Below are positions 1 through 8,991 of a stretch of 64,000 nucleotides of DNA, in pieces (the first letter of the stretch is position 1; every line of letters starts with the position of its first letter). Source of the DNA: Oribacterium parvum ACB1 (GTDB lineage: Bacteria > Bacillota > Clostridia > Lachnospirales > Lachnospiraceae); contig NZ_KE148312.1 in assembly GCF_000238055.2 (NCBI RefSeq), positions 2,042,501 through 2,106,500 of the forward strand, read 5' to 3'. A model generated the notes under the pieces. The model was given only the letters and a program-made list of their open reading frames with translations. It did no database searches and was not told the DNA's origin. The position numbers were made by a program, and so were the translations under genes.

Positions 1-1479
1 AGCTTCGATAAGCTTTACAAAATCCGTTCCTCTGTCTAAGACCGTTGCAGAATAACGTTCTCCGAAAAAAGCGGTCTGCCATTGCCGAACCATACCGAGC
101 ACCTGGTTATTTAAAAGCACAATCGTAATAGGAAGTCCCTCGTTTACTGCCGTACAAAGCTCATGACAATTCATGGAGAAGGATCCGTCCGAAGTAATCA
201 AAAGGGTTTCCGCCTTATCTTTTGCAAGACAGGCCCCAATTGCCGCCCCCAAACCGTAGCCCATGGTTCCAAGCCCCCCGGAGGTAAGGAAGGTTCTTGG
301 CTTCTCAAAGCGATAATACTGCGCTGTCCACATCTGGTGCTGTCCTACATCGGTAGCCACAACCGTTTCATCCTTCGTATACTTTCGTACCGTATCCAAA
401 ATATTTTTCGGATGAAAAGCGTCCTTCTTAGGGTTCTTCACGACTTGGTAAGAATCTATTTCCTTCCACCACTCCGGATTCTTTCTTTCCTTAATCTTTG
501 GAAGAATAGACTTCATCCATTTTTTAACATTGGCCTGCACGGAGCAATCGGGAGTCAGATTCTTTCCCAGTTCCGCCTTATCAATATCCACATGGATAAC
601 CTTGCAATTTTTCGTGTATCGGGAAAGATTGCCGGTCGCTCTATCTGAGAAACGAACACCGACTGCAATCATCAAATCACATTCCGACTGCACCTTGGCA
701 GCTTGGTAACTGCCATGCATCCCCACAAGACCAAGGCTCAAAGGATGCGAATCCGGAAATACCGTCCGTCCCATCATACTTACGGCAACAGGGGCATTTA
801 ACTTTTCGGCCAATTCCCGAAGATAGTCCTCTCCTCCGGCAGAAACAATACCGCCGCCGGCATAGATAAAGGGCTTCTTTGCTTCATTAAGAAGCTTTAC
901 GGCAACTTCTTCATCATAGGGAAGCTCCGCCTTCTCCGGCATCCTAGGAAGTACTGCCACTCCATACTCGCATTCATTTACCTGCACGTCCTTTGGAATA
1001 TCGATAAGCACCGGTCCCTTTCTTCCGGAATTCGCAATTAAAAAGGCTTCCTTTATGGTCTGCTCAAGCTCCGATACTTCCTTTACCATGAAGTTATGCT
1101 TTACAACCGGCTGGGTAATGGAAACGATGTCCACCTCCTGAAAGCTGTCTCGTCCTAAAGCTTCGGTCGCCACATTACCGGTAATGGCCACAAGAGGCAC
1201 AGAATCCAAGTAGGCATTCGCAATGCCGGTGACCAAATTCGTAGCACCCGGACCGGAAGTGGCAATCACGACACCGACCTTTCCGCTTGCTCTTGCAAAA
1301 CCGTCCGCGGCATGAGCCGCTCCCTGCTCATGCGCCGTTAGAACGTGGTGAATTCGGTCTCTGCATTGATACAGCTCGTCATAAATGTTTAAAACCGCAC
1401 CGCCGGGATAGCCGAATACGGTATCCACACCCTGTCGAATGAGTTCTTCAATTAAGATCCTTGCTCCTCTTAGTTTCAT
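1..1479 (-). CDS. ilvB: Acetolactate synthase large subunit (3' end outside window)
   Basis: Thiamine-diphosphate enzyme making acetolactate or acetohydroxybutyrate, the first shared step of branched-chain amino acid synthesis. My translation of the minus strand opens MKLRGARILIEEL and shows the N-terminal ThDP Glu in LTAHEQGAAHAADG, the SGPGATN motif, a central Rossmann region and the start of the ThDP-binding domain (TSGGLGTMGYGLGAA, then GDGSF-like TSDGSF). About 490 residues are visible and the gene runs off the left edge, so the last 60-80 residues are missing. The ATG at 1479 is chosen over an in-frame ATG at 1500 because a GGGGGAG ribosome site lies between them. Expression is probably controlled by the attenuator immediately upstream. 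Confidence 0.96.
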   Translation of the reverse strand, partial: MKLRGARILIEELIRQGVDTVFGYPGGAVLNIYDELYQCRDRIHHVLTAHEQGAAHAADGFARASGKVGVVIATSGPGATNLVTGIANAYLDSVPLVAITGNVATEALGRDSFQEVDIVSITQPVVKHNFMVKEVSELEQTIKEAFLIANSGRKGPVLIDIPKDVQVNECEYGVAVLPRMPEKAELPYDEEVAVKLLNEAKKPFIYAGGGIVSAGGEDYLRELAEKLNAPVAVSMMGRTVFPDSHPLSLGLVGMHGSYQAAKVQSECDLMIAVGVRFSDRATGNLSRYTKNCKVIHVDIDKAELGKNLTPDCSVQANVKKWMKSILPKIKERKNPEWWKEIDSYQVVKNPKKDAFHPKNILDTVRKYTKDETVVATDVGQHQMWTAQYYRFEKPRTFLTSGGLGTMGYGLGAAIGACLAKDKAETLLITSDGSFSMNCHELCTAVNEGLPITIVLLNNQVLGMVRQWQTAFFGERYSATVLDRGTDFVKLIEA

Positions 1480-1502
1480 CCCAAAAATCTCCCCCTTCAT
1501 TG

Positions 1503-1532
1503 AAAAAGCCTTACAGCGTAACGCTGTAAGGC
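1503..1532 (-). terminator. Rho-independent attenuator terminator before ilvB
   Basis: Read on the minus strand, an 11-bp perfect stem (GCCTTACAGCG paired with CGCTGTAAGGC, three-base loop) is followed directly by five T residues. It lies between the Leu/Val/Ile-rich leader peptide and the ilvB start, the position of a classical amino-acid attenuator. A copy of GCCTT just 5' of the stem could take part in an alternative fold, but I did not establish the antiterminator pairing. Confidence 0.85.
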
Positions 1533-1553
1533 TAAAGGCTCTCTAAACTGTCT

Positions 1554-1652
1554 TTATCTTCCTAATGAGGCGTTACACAAACAATCACTACTGTCTAAGA
1601 CAATAATGTTCACGAGAATAATAATGACTGTTAGTGCAACTAAAGCATTCAT
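1554..1652 (-). CDS. Branched-chain amino acid leader peptide (ilv attenuator)
   Basis: A 32-codon open frame opens MNALVALTV. Thirteen of its first 19 residues are Leu, Val or Ile, including a run of three Ile codons and a later Ile-Ile-Val-Leu. It has a strong AGGAGGAG ribosome site seven bases before the ATG. It sits 31 bases after a consensus promoter and 22 bases before the attenuator hairpin. By analogy with enterobacterial ilv and leu leaders, ribosome stalling on these codons when branched-chain aminoacyl-tRNA is scarce would prevent terminator formation and allow ilvB transcription. The composition and layout are seen directly; the mechanism is inferred. It is not a database-matched gene. 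Confidence 0.8.
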   Translation of the reverse strand: MNALVALTVIIILVNIIVLDSSDCLCNASLGR

Positions 1653-1682
1653 TCGCTTGCTCCTCCTAAAAAATATGTTTGG

Positions 1683-1711
1683 ATTATCCCATAGCCCTTT
1701 TTTTCTGTCAA
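1683..1711 (-). promoter_or_regulatory. Sigma-A promoter of the ilv leader
   Basis: On the minus strand a perfect -35 TTGACA (1711-1706) is separated by 17 bases from GATAAT (1688-1683). It points into the leader peptide and ilvB. Confidence 0.85.
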
Positions 1712-1801
1712 GAATTTTCTGATTATGGGAGATATAACTTCAAAGTAAAAATAGAAAAATATATCGCTCTTTTAAACATATATTTTTATACCGAAGAAAT
1801 A

Positions 1802-2398
1802 TTATAACCGGATTCTGCCGTAATTTTTCCAAAGCAGAGGTTCTTCATGGCTGGCAAAAACCATGGCTCTTTTTCCTAAGTGCTCTAAAAGAAAACGCTC
1901 CATTTTTAGCTGATTTTCTTCATCTACTCCGGTAAAGGGTTCATCCAACAAAAGAATATCGAAATCCGGAAGCATTGCCCGTAAAAAGCTAAGGCGTCTT
2001 TTCATTCCTCCAGAGTATTCTGAAACCCTTTTTTCAAAATCTTCTCCGAAAAGCAATTGTTCAAAAAAATATATTTTTTCCGAAGCAGTATAGGAAGAAG
2101 GAATCAGGGACAGATTTTCCATAGCGGATAGCTTCTCTAAAAGTCTATTTTCCTGAAACATCCAGGAAGAGCGCAAACCGTTTCCGCCTCTTGCCGCCTC
2201 TCCCATAACAATAGAGAGCTCACCGCCATCTAAGTGCTCAAGGGAAGATAGAATGCGCATCAAACTTGTTTTTCCCTTTCCGGATTCTCCCTCTATGCGA
2301 TATATAGAATGCTTCATAAAATCAAGCCGGCAGGAAAAATCTTGAAAAAGACTCTGCTCTCCGTATTTCTTTTCCCCCTTTGTAATCTCCAATACCAT
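1802..2398 (-). CDS. ABC transporter ATP-binding protein (TauB/SsuB-like)
   Basis: Cytoplasmic ATPase of a nitrate/sulfonate/taurine-type importer. Walker A is GESGKGKTS (about residues 37-45), the Q-loop region reads MFQENRLLEKLS, the signature is YSGGMKRR, Walker B is ILLLDEP, and the switch His lies in ASHEE. At about 198 residues it is shorter than the usual 240-260 for SsuB/TauB, lacking the C-terminal tail but keeping the full catalytic core. The ATG at 2398 overlaps the permease stop as TGATG, so translation is probably coupled. It is the last gene of a three-gene operon with a permease and a lipoprotein. The substrate cannot be told. Confidence 0.88.
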   Translation of the reverse strand: MVLEITKGEKKYGEQSLFQDFSCRLDFMKHSIYRIEGESGKGKTSLMRILSSLEHLDGGELSIVMGEAARGGNGLRSSWMFQENRLLEKLSAMENLSLIPSSYTASEKIYFFEQLLFGEDFEKRVSEYSGGMKRRLSFLRAMLPDFDILLLDEPFTGVDEENQLKMERFLLEHLGKRAMVFASHEEPLLWKNYGRIRL

Positions 2399-3141
2399 CA
2401 AGTACTTCCTTTCGAAAAAGCTTTTTTTAATACATATAGAACTAGCAGTTCAAAAAACTTGGATAAAGCAATCATGATGATGCTCCACGCAAAAACCTCT
2501 CCCATTTCCAGGCTCACCTTTGCATCCATAAGCTGATAGCCTATGCTATTTCGTACTTGTCCGATCAGTTCCGCTGCAATTCCGCTTTTCCAAGAAAGTC
2601 CCATAGCAAGCTTCGCGCTGCTTAGCATCTGCGGATAAATTCCGGGAATCAAAATATAGCGGAAGCGATTCCAAGGAGAAAGACGGAACACATTCGCCAT
2701 CTCCAAAATATCTTTATCCAACTTCTTTAAGCCTTCCAAAAAATTAAAATAAAAAATCGGAAAAGACATCCAAAAACTGATAAAAAAAGATAGATTTGCT
2801 CTTCCTATAAAGAAAAGCAATATAATGACAAAGCTTGCAACAGGAAGACTTCTAAGGAGAAATAACGGCGGCTGAATCAGATTCTCAAAAAACTTGTGTC
2901 GATAAGAAAACAAAGCAAGAGTCAGTGCCAGAATAAAGGCAAGAAAATAAGCGGACAGTATACGAAAGGAACTGAAGGACAATATCCTGAAAAACGCAGC
3001 CTTTTCCACAAACAAAAAGATATGTCTAAAGGCTTCCATCGGCCCTACTAAAAGAAAGGAATTGTCTACCAATCTCGTAAACAATTCCCAAACCATAAGC
3101 CAAAAGCCTAAGATAATGATTTTCTTTCCTATATTCCGCAT
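2398..3141 (-). CDS. ABC transporter permease (TauC/SsuC-like)
   Basis: Integral membrane subunit of the same importer, 247 residues with about six hydrophobic segments. It opens with a membrane helix (IIILGFWLMVWELF) and carries an EAA-type cytoplasmic loop around MANVFRLSPWNRFRYILIPG, the surface that docks on the ATPase. The C-terminal GLSWKSGIAAELIG segment is typical of the SsuC/TauC permease family. The ribosome site is AAAGGAA. It is overlapped at its stop by the ATPase gene, and the binding-protein gene lies 110 bases upstream. Substrate unknown. Confidence 0.88.
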   Translation of the reverse strand: MRNIGKKIIILGFWLMVWELFTRLVDNSFLLVGPMEAFRHIFLFVEKAAFFRILSFSSFRILSAYFLAFILALTLALFSYRHKFFENLIQPPLFLLRSLPVASFVIILLFFIGRANLSFFISFWMSFPIFYFNFLEGLKKLDKDILEMANVFRLSPWNRFRYILIPGIYPQMLSSAKLAMGLSWKSGIAAELIGQVRNSIGYQLMDAKVSLEMGEVFAWSIIMIALSKFFELLVLYVLKKAFSKGST

Positions 3142-3251
3142 ATTTCCTTTACTGTTAAAAATGAGATATTGTATGCTTTGCGAGCAATACTCACCAAGAA
3201 TAAAAATTCAAAAATTAAAGTCGGCTTTACCAATCTTCGCCAAGAAAAGAA

Positions 3252-4313
3252 TTATCCAAGAGAAAAATAGAATTCCGCATCCGGTAAAGCTCCGCCTACA
3301 GACTTCGGATCCGCTGCAAAAAGGACTTCATAATACTTCTCCAAATCCTTCTTCATCTCTTCTCCGTCAATAAAATGCACATTGCAGTTCGGAATAGCCT
3401 TCTTTGCAAGCTCTTCCTTTTCTAAAATGCCATATTTTACCATAAGACTTGCAGTAGTATCTATGTCTTGCTCTACCGCTTCAATACTCTCCTTCTCTTC
3501 TTTTAAGAAATTCTCAAGTGTAGCTTTATGTTTCTCATAGAAAGACTTTCGTACAATGGTTACTGCAGTCGGAAGATTTGCACCGGCATAAAGCTTGTTC
3601 CACTCCTCTGTCAAAGAGAACTTTCTCTCCAGCGCGGAATTCTGTAAAAGAGTAGCCGTTGCAAAAGGTTCCGGAAGAATTGCAATGGCATCCGGATTCT
3701 CCTTCAATCTGGCAGCGATTTCCGTCGGTTCCGTGAAAAACTCCAAGTCGGCAGCGACATGGTTTTCCTTCAGAAGAGCATTCATCAAATACTCGGGGCT
3801 CGCTCCCTGTCCGGTACTGTAAATGCTTTTCCCGTTTACATCGGAAAAAGATTTTACTTCGGCATTTCCGCTGACTCCGTAAAGCACACCCAAGGTATTG
3901 ATATTCAATACATAAAGATCCTTCTCCAATTTCTGATATAGAACAGCTGCCATATTTGCAGGAACTGTCGCAATATCCGCCTTTCCGGAAATAAATTCGG
4001 GAAGAAGCGCATCCGGGCTTGCCTCCATTTGGAAGCTATATGCTAAGCCCTCTTTTTCCGTCTTATCCATAAGGTTCACAAGGCCAATGCTGGTCGGCCC
4101 CTTTAGACTGATTACACGTAAGCTGTCTCCGTCTTGCTCGTCCTGCTTCTCCGCAGCTTCTTCCGCTTTTTCCGTCTCTTCCGCCTTTACTGTTGTCTCA
4201 AGCTGTTTTGTTGCAGCTTCTGTAGTTCCCTGCGCTTCCTTCTTTCCGCTACAGGATGCCAGACTGCAAAGTACAGCTAAGGACAGAAATACCAATGCCA
4301 TTTTTTTCTTCAT
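3252..4313 (-). CDS. ABC transporter substrate-binding lipoprotein
   Basis: Extracellular solute-binding protein, anchored by a lipid on Cys21 of the lipobox LASC after a basic N-terminus and hydrophobic core. A Glu/Ala/Thr-rich linker (about residues 25-65) leads into a periplasmic-binding fold with GPTSIGLVNLMD and ISGKADIATVPANMAA, patterns of the TauA/SsuA/ThiY group. The ribosome site is AAAGGGG. It is the first gene of the importer operon and the most informative for substrate, but the motifs fit aliphatic sulfonate, nitrate or thiamine-precursor ligands equally. 353 residues is a normal length. Confidence 0.88.
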   Translation of the reverse strand: MKKKMALVFLSLAVLCSLASCSGKKEAQGTTEAATKQLETTVKAEETEKAEEAAEKQDEQDGDSLRVISLKGPTSIGLVNLMDKTEKEGLAYSFQMEASPDALLPEFISGKADIATVPANMAAVLYQKLEKDLYVLNINTLGVLYGVSGNAEVKSFSDVNGKSIYSTGQGASPEYLMNALLKENHVAADLEFFTEPTEIAARLKENPDAIAILPEPFATATLLQNSALERKFSLTEEWNKLYAGANLPTAVTIVRKSFYEKHKATLENFLKEEKESIEAVEQDIDTTASLMVKYGILEKEELAKKAIPNCNVHFIDGEEMKKDLEKYYEVLFAADPKSVGGALPDAEFYFSLG

Positions 4314-4399
4314 TTTACTACCCCTTTCAAGAAGAACAGTTTTGCTAGGAAAGCCCTATATCAAACTGCAGATAATGGATGTCCATCAACACCTTAATT

Positions 4400-5038
4400 T
4401 TAAACTATAGAAAGCAAATCCAGCGGTTTTTCAATGCTGTACTTTGCAATACTAATCTCTTCCACTTCACCATAACCATACAATGCCGCAACCGAGTCAA
4501 TCCCTACATCTTTTGCGGCCAAAATATCATACTTTGTATCCCCTACCATCAAGCAATCTTCCTTCAAAAAATTCCCTTCACGAAGTGCTTTTTCAATAAG
4601 ACGGGTCTTGTCAGAACTTTGTTCACTCAAATCAGGACCAATTTCCATAAAGAAATAGTCACTAAGCCCAAAATATTGCAGAATCTGACTCGCGAAAAAA
4701 ATCGGTTTAGAAGTAAGAAGAACCAGCTTCTTACCGTCTCCTGCCATTTTTTCAATACACTCTCTCATGCCGGGATAAATAAAGGCATCAAACATTCCTT
4801 TTTCCGGATAGTAATCTCTGAAATACTCTACCGCCTCTTCCGCCTTTTCTTTCGAAAACCCATAAAAGTTCATGAAGGAGTCAATCAGTGCAGGGCCAAT
4901 AAACTTTCGTAGCTTTTCTTCCGGCTCATGATACATGGAGAAATGATCCAAGACATATTGTATTGATTTCATGATACCGGATCCGGAATCCAAAATCGTC
5001 CCGTCTAAATCCAAAAGGATATTCTTATACTTTCCCAT
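4400..5038 (-). CDS. HAD-family hydrolase (phosphoglycolate phosphatase-like)
   Basis: A 212-residue haloacid-dehalogenase phosphatase. Motif I is LLDLDGTILDSG (residues 9-20, nucleophile and acid Asp), motif II is VLLTSKP, and motif IV reads DCLMVGDTKYDILAAK. The cap insert between motifs I and II is helical, subclass IA, as in Gph/PpaX/GppP. The ribosome site is GAGGGAG eight bases before the ATG. The substrate cannot be assigned; phosphoglycolate or pyrophosphate are the usual choices for this clade. It appears to be monocistronic, between the ABC importer and yitT. Confidence 0.88.
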   Translation of the reverse strand: MGKYKNILLDLDGTILDSGSGIMKSIQYVLDHFSMYHEPEEKLRKFIGPALIDSFMNFYGFSKEKAEEAVEYFRDYYPEKGMFDAFIYPGMRECIEKMAGDGKKLVLLTSKPIFFASQILQYFGLSDYFFMEIGPDLSEQSSDKTRLIEKALREGNFLKEDCLMVGDTKYDILAAKDVGIDSVAALYGYGEVEEISIAKYSIEKPLDLLSIV

Positions 5039-5073
5039 AACTCCCTCTTTCTACTTGCTTTACCCAATCTACC

Positions 5074-5114
5074 CTCTGCATGCTCTAGTCTCTGCATGCT
5101 CTAGTCTCTGCATG
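5074..5114. repeat. 16-bp tandem repeat, 2.5 copies
   Basis: The unit CTCTGCATGCTCTAGT occurs at 5074-5089 and 5090-5105, with a partial third copy to 5114. It lies between the HAD gene and yitT in non-coding sequence. Its role is unknown. Confidence 0.9.
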
Positions 5115-5229
5115 ATCTTCTTGCTGTTCAGTCTACTTATTCTATTTTTAGGATTTATCTTAAGTTTACTATTTTTTTCCCGGTATAGTACAGTTTAGAT
5201 TTTATCATTATATTGATCTTTTGCCGGTC

Positions 5230-6090
5230 TTAGTCCTTCGGCTTCATATAGAATCGTCCCATGATGTCCTTGGAATGAATCGTATTGATAAAAGCCTTCG
5301 GGTCGATTTCTTTGATTTTCAACTTCACCTTTCTGGCATCCATAGAAGAAATAACGGAATACACCATACTCTTCTCCTTGTGTGCATAGGCCCCCTCCGC
5401 CTTTAAGATAGAGGCTCCATGGTGACAAACCTCATGAATGCCTTTGGCAATTTCCTCCGGATAGTCCGTAATAATAAAGAAGGTTAACTTCTGATAGTTT
5501 CTGTATAACACAGAAAGAGTCTGCGTCGATACGAACTGGAAAATGATGGAGTACAGCGCCTTATCCCAACCAAAGAGATAACCGGCAACGGAAAGAATCG
5601 TTGCGTTGAAATAAAATATGATGTTCCATGTATCTACACCCTTTTTTTCCGAAAGGAAAATTGCAATGAAATCGGTTCCTCCCGATGTGGCATCCACTCT
5701 AAGACAGAGTGTAATCGCAATCGCGTTTACAATACCGCCAAAAATGGAAATCAAAAGCGGATCGTAGGTAATGGGATCAAAGTGCAGAGAGTCGGTTATA
5801 AAACCGGTCACAAGAATCATAATCAAGGAAAATGCCGTGAATTTCTTTCCCACATAACGAAAACCGATATAAATCGGAATCAGATTGATACATATATTCA
5901 CAACAGAAAACGGGATAGAAACATTGAAAAAAGTTAATGCGATTCTTTGCAACAAAACAGTAAGTCCATTTGCGCCTCCCGGCAAGAGACCACCGGCAGA
6001 CACAAAGGACTTAAGGTTCAATGCCATAAGAAAGCCCCCGGCAAGTACTCCCAAAAGGCGTTTCCCATCTTCTTTCCAATCCAGTTTCAT
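5230..6090 (-). CDS. YitT family membrane protein (DUF161-DUF2179)
   Basis: Predicted inner membrane protein of the YitT family. It has five or so hydrophobic segments in the first 200 residues (GGLLPGGANGLTVLL and ISIFGGIVNAIAITLCLR are typical) and a soluble C-terminal DUF2179 domain (about 210-286, HEVCHHGASILKAEGAYAHKEK, a PII-like fold). An upstream in-frame ATG at 6132 lacks a ribosome site. The ATG at 6090 follows GGGGGAGG and starts the conserved MKLDWKEDGKRLL, so I prefer it (286 residues). The function is unproven across the family. The preceding ThrE-like exporter gene lies 93 bases upstream. Confidence 0.88.
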   Translation of the reverse strand: MKLDWKEDGKRLLGVLAGGFLMALNLKSFVSAGGLLPGGANGLTVLLQRIALTFFNVSIPFSVVNICINLIPIYIGFRYVGKKFTAFSLIMILVTGFITDSLHFDPITYDPLLISIFGGIVNAIAITLCLRVDATSGGTDFIAIFLSEKKGVDTWNIIFYFNATILSVAGYLFGWDKALYSIIFQFVSTQTLSVLYRNYQKLTFFIITDYPEEIAKGIHEVCHHGASILKAEGAYAHKEKSMVYSVISSMDARKVKLKIKEIDPKAFINTIHSKDIMGRFYMKPKD

Positions 6091-6182
6091 TTTATTTGCA
6101 GTCCTCCCCCAAAATTTTCTCCATTTTAACATTGGAGTCCGTTTTTGGAAAGAGTAAAGCCTCTTTTATCCAGCGACGAAAC

Positions 6183-7457
6183 TCATTCCTTCTGTTTTCT
6201 TACCGGGATTGTCCAATTCCTCGGAATCTGCTGTACAACCGCAATCGATACCGCTATCGTAAAGGCCGTTAAGAAACAGAGCTTTCCAAAATGCATGGAA
6301 ATCTGTGCACTTCCCATTAAGAGATAATATATGGTTCGATACAGACTGATTCCGGGAAGAAGAGGAATTAAACTGGTCATCAAAAATACGGTGGCAGGAC
6401 ATCTTCTGAGCACTGCGAGGACTCTGGAAGCAAGAACTGCCGCAAACCCACTCACAAACACGGCAATCGCTTCGTTGTTCCAGATTCTTATACAAATCAT
6501 GTAGGCAAACCAAGTAATGGTTCCCAGTACTCCACAGTCCACAAAGTGCCGTTTTCTTACCCGAAACATCAGAGCAAATGCAATAGTCCCTAAGCCTGCG
6601 GCAAGACTTCGAATAATGAGAACAATATAGGATATTTCCGGGATATCATAAATCACACTGGGTGTCATAATGGTTCCCGAAACAAGCTGCTCCACCAAAG
6701 CTACTCCTGATGCCATGGAGACACAGGTCAGTAAGGCGCTGGTAAGTAAAGTCTGTCCTGTTGCAAAATTGTTCTGACTGAATTCCCGCACAGAGTTAAC
6801 GAAGGCAACTCCCGGTACCAAGTCCATCATAGCACCGATGATAATAAAAGAAAGCTTGGAACCTAAGCCGATTGCAACACAGAAATGACTAAGAACTGCC
6901 GTTAAGACACTGGCAATAATCGTAATAAGCACTCTGGATTTGATTCTGTATTTCGAGCAAATCATATAGAAACCCACAAGGCTTCCGATAATAGCAGCAC
7001 AAAGAGAATCTCGGAAGGAGGTTCCGATTGCATAGCTAAAGCACCCCGCTCCAAGAAAGTAGGATAAAATCTTTTCCGCTACATTTTGCTCTCCCATATT
7101 CGCAATGTTTTGCAAAGAAGTTTTAAGATAGAGTAAATCCATTCTATTGCTGCAAACCTCACGCGAAAGCTCATTTACCGCTTCAATCTTATCAATATTC
7201 AGTTCCTTGTCCGGAACACTCATAATCCGGCTTTCAATTCCTTTACCTGGTACATTTCCGCTCGCAAAGATACCTCGATTCGTTACATAGGCATCCATAT
7301 CTTTGATATGCATCGCATCGGCAATGCGATGCATCGTTTCCTCCGCCCTGTAAATCTCCGCGCCGCTGCTCAGCAAAAGATTTCCGGCATATAACACTGT
7401 CTCAAGTTCATCTATATTTTGCATTTTCTGCATTTCTTTCTGATCCAAATTTTGCAT
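6183..7457 (-). CDS. Threonine/serine exporter family protein (ThrE-like)
   Basis: A 424-residue membrane protein of the ThrE family, combining the N-terminal DUF1212 (ThrE) part and the C-terminal DUF3815/YjjB part in one chain. The first about 120 residues are soluble with the typical LLLSSGAEIYRAEETM helix. About ten hydrophobic segments follow, including DLVPGVAFVNSVREF and the second-half counterpart LIPLLPGISLYRTIYYL, the two repeated PG motifs of the family. In Corynebacterium ThrE exports threonine and serine; that activity is inferred here. The ribosome site is GGAGAAGAGG. The FNT channel gene lies just upstream. Confidence 0.87.
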   Translation of the reverse strand: MQNLDQKEMQKMQNIDELETVLYAGNLLLSSGAEIYRAEETMHRIADAMHIKDMDAYVTNRGIFASGNVPGKGIESRIMSVPDKELNIDKIEAVNELSREVCSNRMDLLYLKTSLQNIANMGEQNVAEKILSYFLGAGCFSYAIGTSFRDSLCAAIIGSLVGFYMICSKYRIKSRVLITIIASVLTAVLSHFCVAIGLGSKLSFIIIGAMMDLVPGVAFVNSVREFSQNNFATGQTLLTSALLTCVSMASGVALVEQLVSGTIMTPSVIYDIPEISYIVLIIRSLAAGLGTIAFALMFRVRKRHFVDCGVLGTITWFAYMICIRIWNNEAIAVFVSGFAAVLASRVLAVLRRCPATVFLMTSLIPLLPGISLYRTIYYLLMGSAQISMHFGKLCFLTAFTIAVSIAVVQQIPRNWTIPVRKQKE

Positions 7458-7486
7458 TCCTCTTCTCCAAATATAAAGTAGCTATA

Positions 7487-8257
7487 TTATTTCTCCACCT
7501 CCTTAGCCGCTATAAAATACGGTACGGCCACAAACAGAGCGCCGCCAAGAATGTTTCCAAGCGTAACCAACAGTAGATTATAAGCAAAGCCGGCGAGAGA
7601 AATTGTCTCATTTCCCGCATTGTTTATAAGAGCAAGTGCGAGGATAGTCATATTGGCAACACTATGCTCAAAACCTGCTGTAAAAAAAATCACGATACAC
7701 CAGAATACCATAATCAGCTTTCCCGAGTCGGATTTTGACCGGAAGCAGCACCAAACCGCAAGACAAACCAGATAATTACAGAGCAGTCCTCTCATAAAAA
7801 GTGCCAAGGGAGGTAAGCTCATCTTCATTGCGGCACTCCCAACAATTGCCGCCAGTGTCGCATCCTTATATAAACCCGTGAAGTTATAAAGATAGGACAG
7901 GAGCACAGATCCAAGAAGATTTCCTCCCCAACATACAATCCAAAGCTTTAGGGCATCTTGCACCGTCACCACCCGCTTAAGCACTCCTGTTGCCATAACC
8001 ACATTGTTTCCGGTAAAGAGCTCCCCTCCGGCAATAATGATTAGACTAAGAGCCGCACTGAAAAATATCCCCATCATAAGCTTCACATAGGGACTTCCCT
8101 CTAGCTGCCCTCCAATCGTAAAGGAAAGTAATACACCAAGCCCGATAAATATTCCACCAAACATAGACATTAGAAAATATCCGGCAGGATTCGTTTTGAG
8201 CAGATTTAACTTCGTTGCCGCGCAATTGGCAACTGCAGCAATTTCTTCCCTGAACAT
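7487..8257 (-). CDS. Formate/nitrite transporter family channel (FNT)
   Basis: A 256-residue pentameric-channel family member with six membrane segments. Family signatures include GGIFIGLGVLLSF, the Omega-loop-type GGELFTGNNVVMATGVL and GFEHSVANM, where the central pore His sits. An upstream in-frame ATG at 8308 is poorly placed; ATG 8257 (MFREEIAAVAN) follows a GGAGGG site by six bases. In Clostridia such channels carry formate or hydrosulfide; the sequence does not decide which. It precedes the ThrE-like gene by 29 bases and may be cotranscribed. Confidence 0.9.
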   Translation of the reverse strand: MFREEIAAVANCAATKLNLLKTNPAGYFLMSMFGGIFIGLGVLLSFTIGGQLEGSPYVKLMMGIFFSAALSLIIIAGGELFTGNNVVMATGVLKRVVTVQDALKLWIVCWGGNLLGSVLLSYLYNFTGLYKDATLAAIVGSAAMKMSLPPLALFMRGLLCNYLVCLAVWCCFRSKSDSGKLIMVFWCIVIFFTAGFEHSVANMTILALALINNAGNETISLAGFAYNLLLVTLGNILGGALFVAVPYFIAAKEVEK

Positions 8258-8352
8258 AAATTCCCTCCATCTAAAAGTGAAGTATTTGTATTTATAACCA
8301 TGATACACTACCGGACAAATTAATGGAAGTTTAAAGAATCAAAGATTTATTA

Positions 8353-8991
8353 TTAGTCATTCTGCCCATAGGCAAGCTTTTTATCCGTTCCGTTTATTGC
8401 AATTGCTGTAATAGCCGCTTCCAGTCCTCTTACTATTTCCGAAAGCTCCAGTGCCGGCATCTCTTTTTTGTTTTTTACCTGCTCCGGAATATAGGGAACA
8501 TGAATAAAACCGGCTTTTATAACAGGTCTTTTATCAAGATAATACAAAACACCATACATCAAATGATTGCAAACAAAAGTGCCTGCCGAGTTCGATAAGG
8601 AAGAAGGTATCCCCTCCTCTCTAATTGCCTCCACCATAGCTTTCACCGGGAGTGTGGAAAAGTAAGCATTTTCCCCATCAGGAAAAACAGGCTCGTCAAT
8701 CGGCTGATTCCCTTCGTTATCCGGAATCCTTGCATCATTCAGATTAATAGCAACTCTTTCCGGCGTAATCTCCGCTCTTCCGCCCGCCTGCCCGATAGAA
8801 AGAACAAAGTCGGGCTTTTCCCGTTCTATTGCTTCTCTCACAGTATCTATAGACTTTCCAAAGACTGTGGGTACTTCGAGCTTGACAATCAAAAGATTCC
8901 CTATCTTATCCTTTACAAGCTTCACCGCCTCTAAGGCAGGATTTATTTTCTCCCCGTCAAAGGGAGTAAATGCCGTTAAGAGTAGTTTCAT
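8353..8991 (-). CDS. pcp: Pyroglutamyl-peptidase I
   Basis: Cysteine peptidase (family C15) that removes N-terminal pyroglutamate from peptides in the cytoplasm. The catalytic Glu lies in [18 protein letters not shown], the nucleophile Cys in [15 protein letters not shown], and the His in [12 protein letters not shown], all in the normal order over 212 residues. A GGAGG site precedes ATG 8991. The start overlaps the stop of a decayed Cof-type HAD fragment (ATGA), suggesting the two were once translationally coupled. Confidence 0.95.
   Translation of the reverse strand: MKLLLTAFTPFDGEKINPALEAVKLVKDKIGNLLIVKLEVPTVFGKSIDTVREAIEREKPDFVLSIGQAGGRAEITPERVAINLNDARIPDNEGNQPIDEPVFPDGENAYFSTLPVKAMVEAIREEGIPSSLSNSAGTFVCNHLMYGVLYYLDKRPVIKAGFIHVPYIPEQVKNKKEMPALELSEIVRGLEAAITAIAINGTDKKLAYGQND

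Noticed and set aside
163-648. Plus-strand 161-codon open frame
   Set aside because: Lies wholly antisense to ilvB, with shadow composition and no ribosome site.
5074-5114. CRISPR-like array
   Set aside because: The repeats are contiguous without spacers, and no other repeat in the window has a repeat-spacer pattern.
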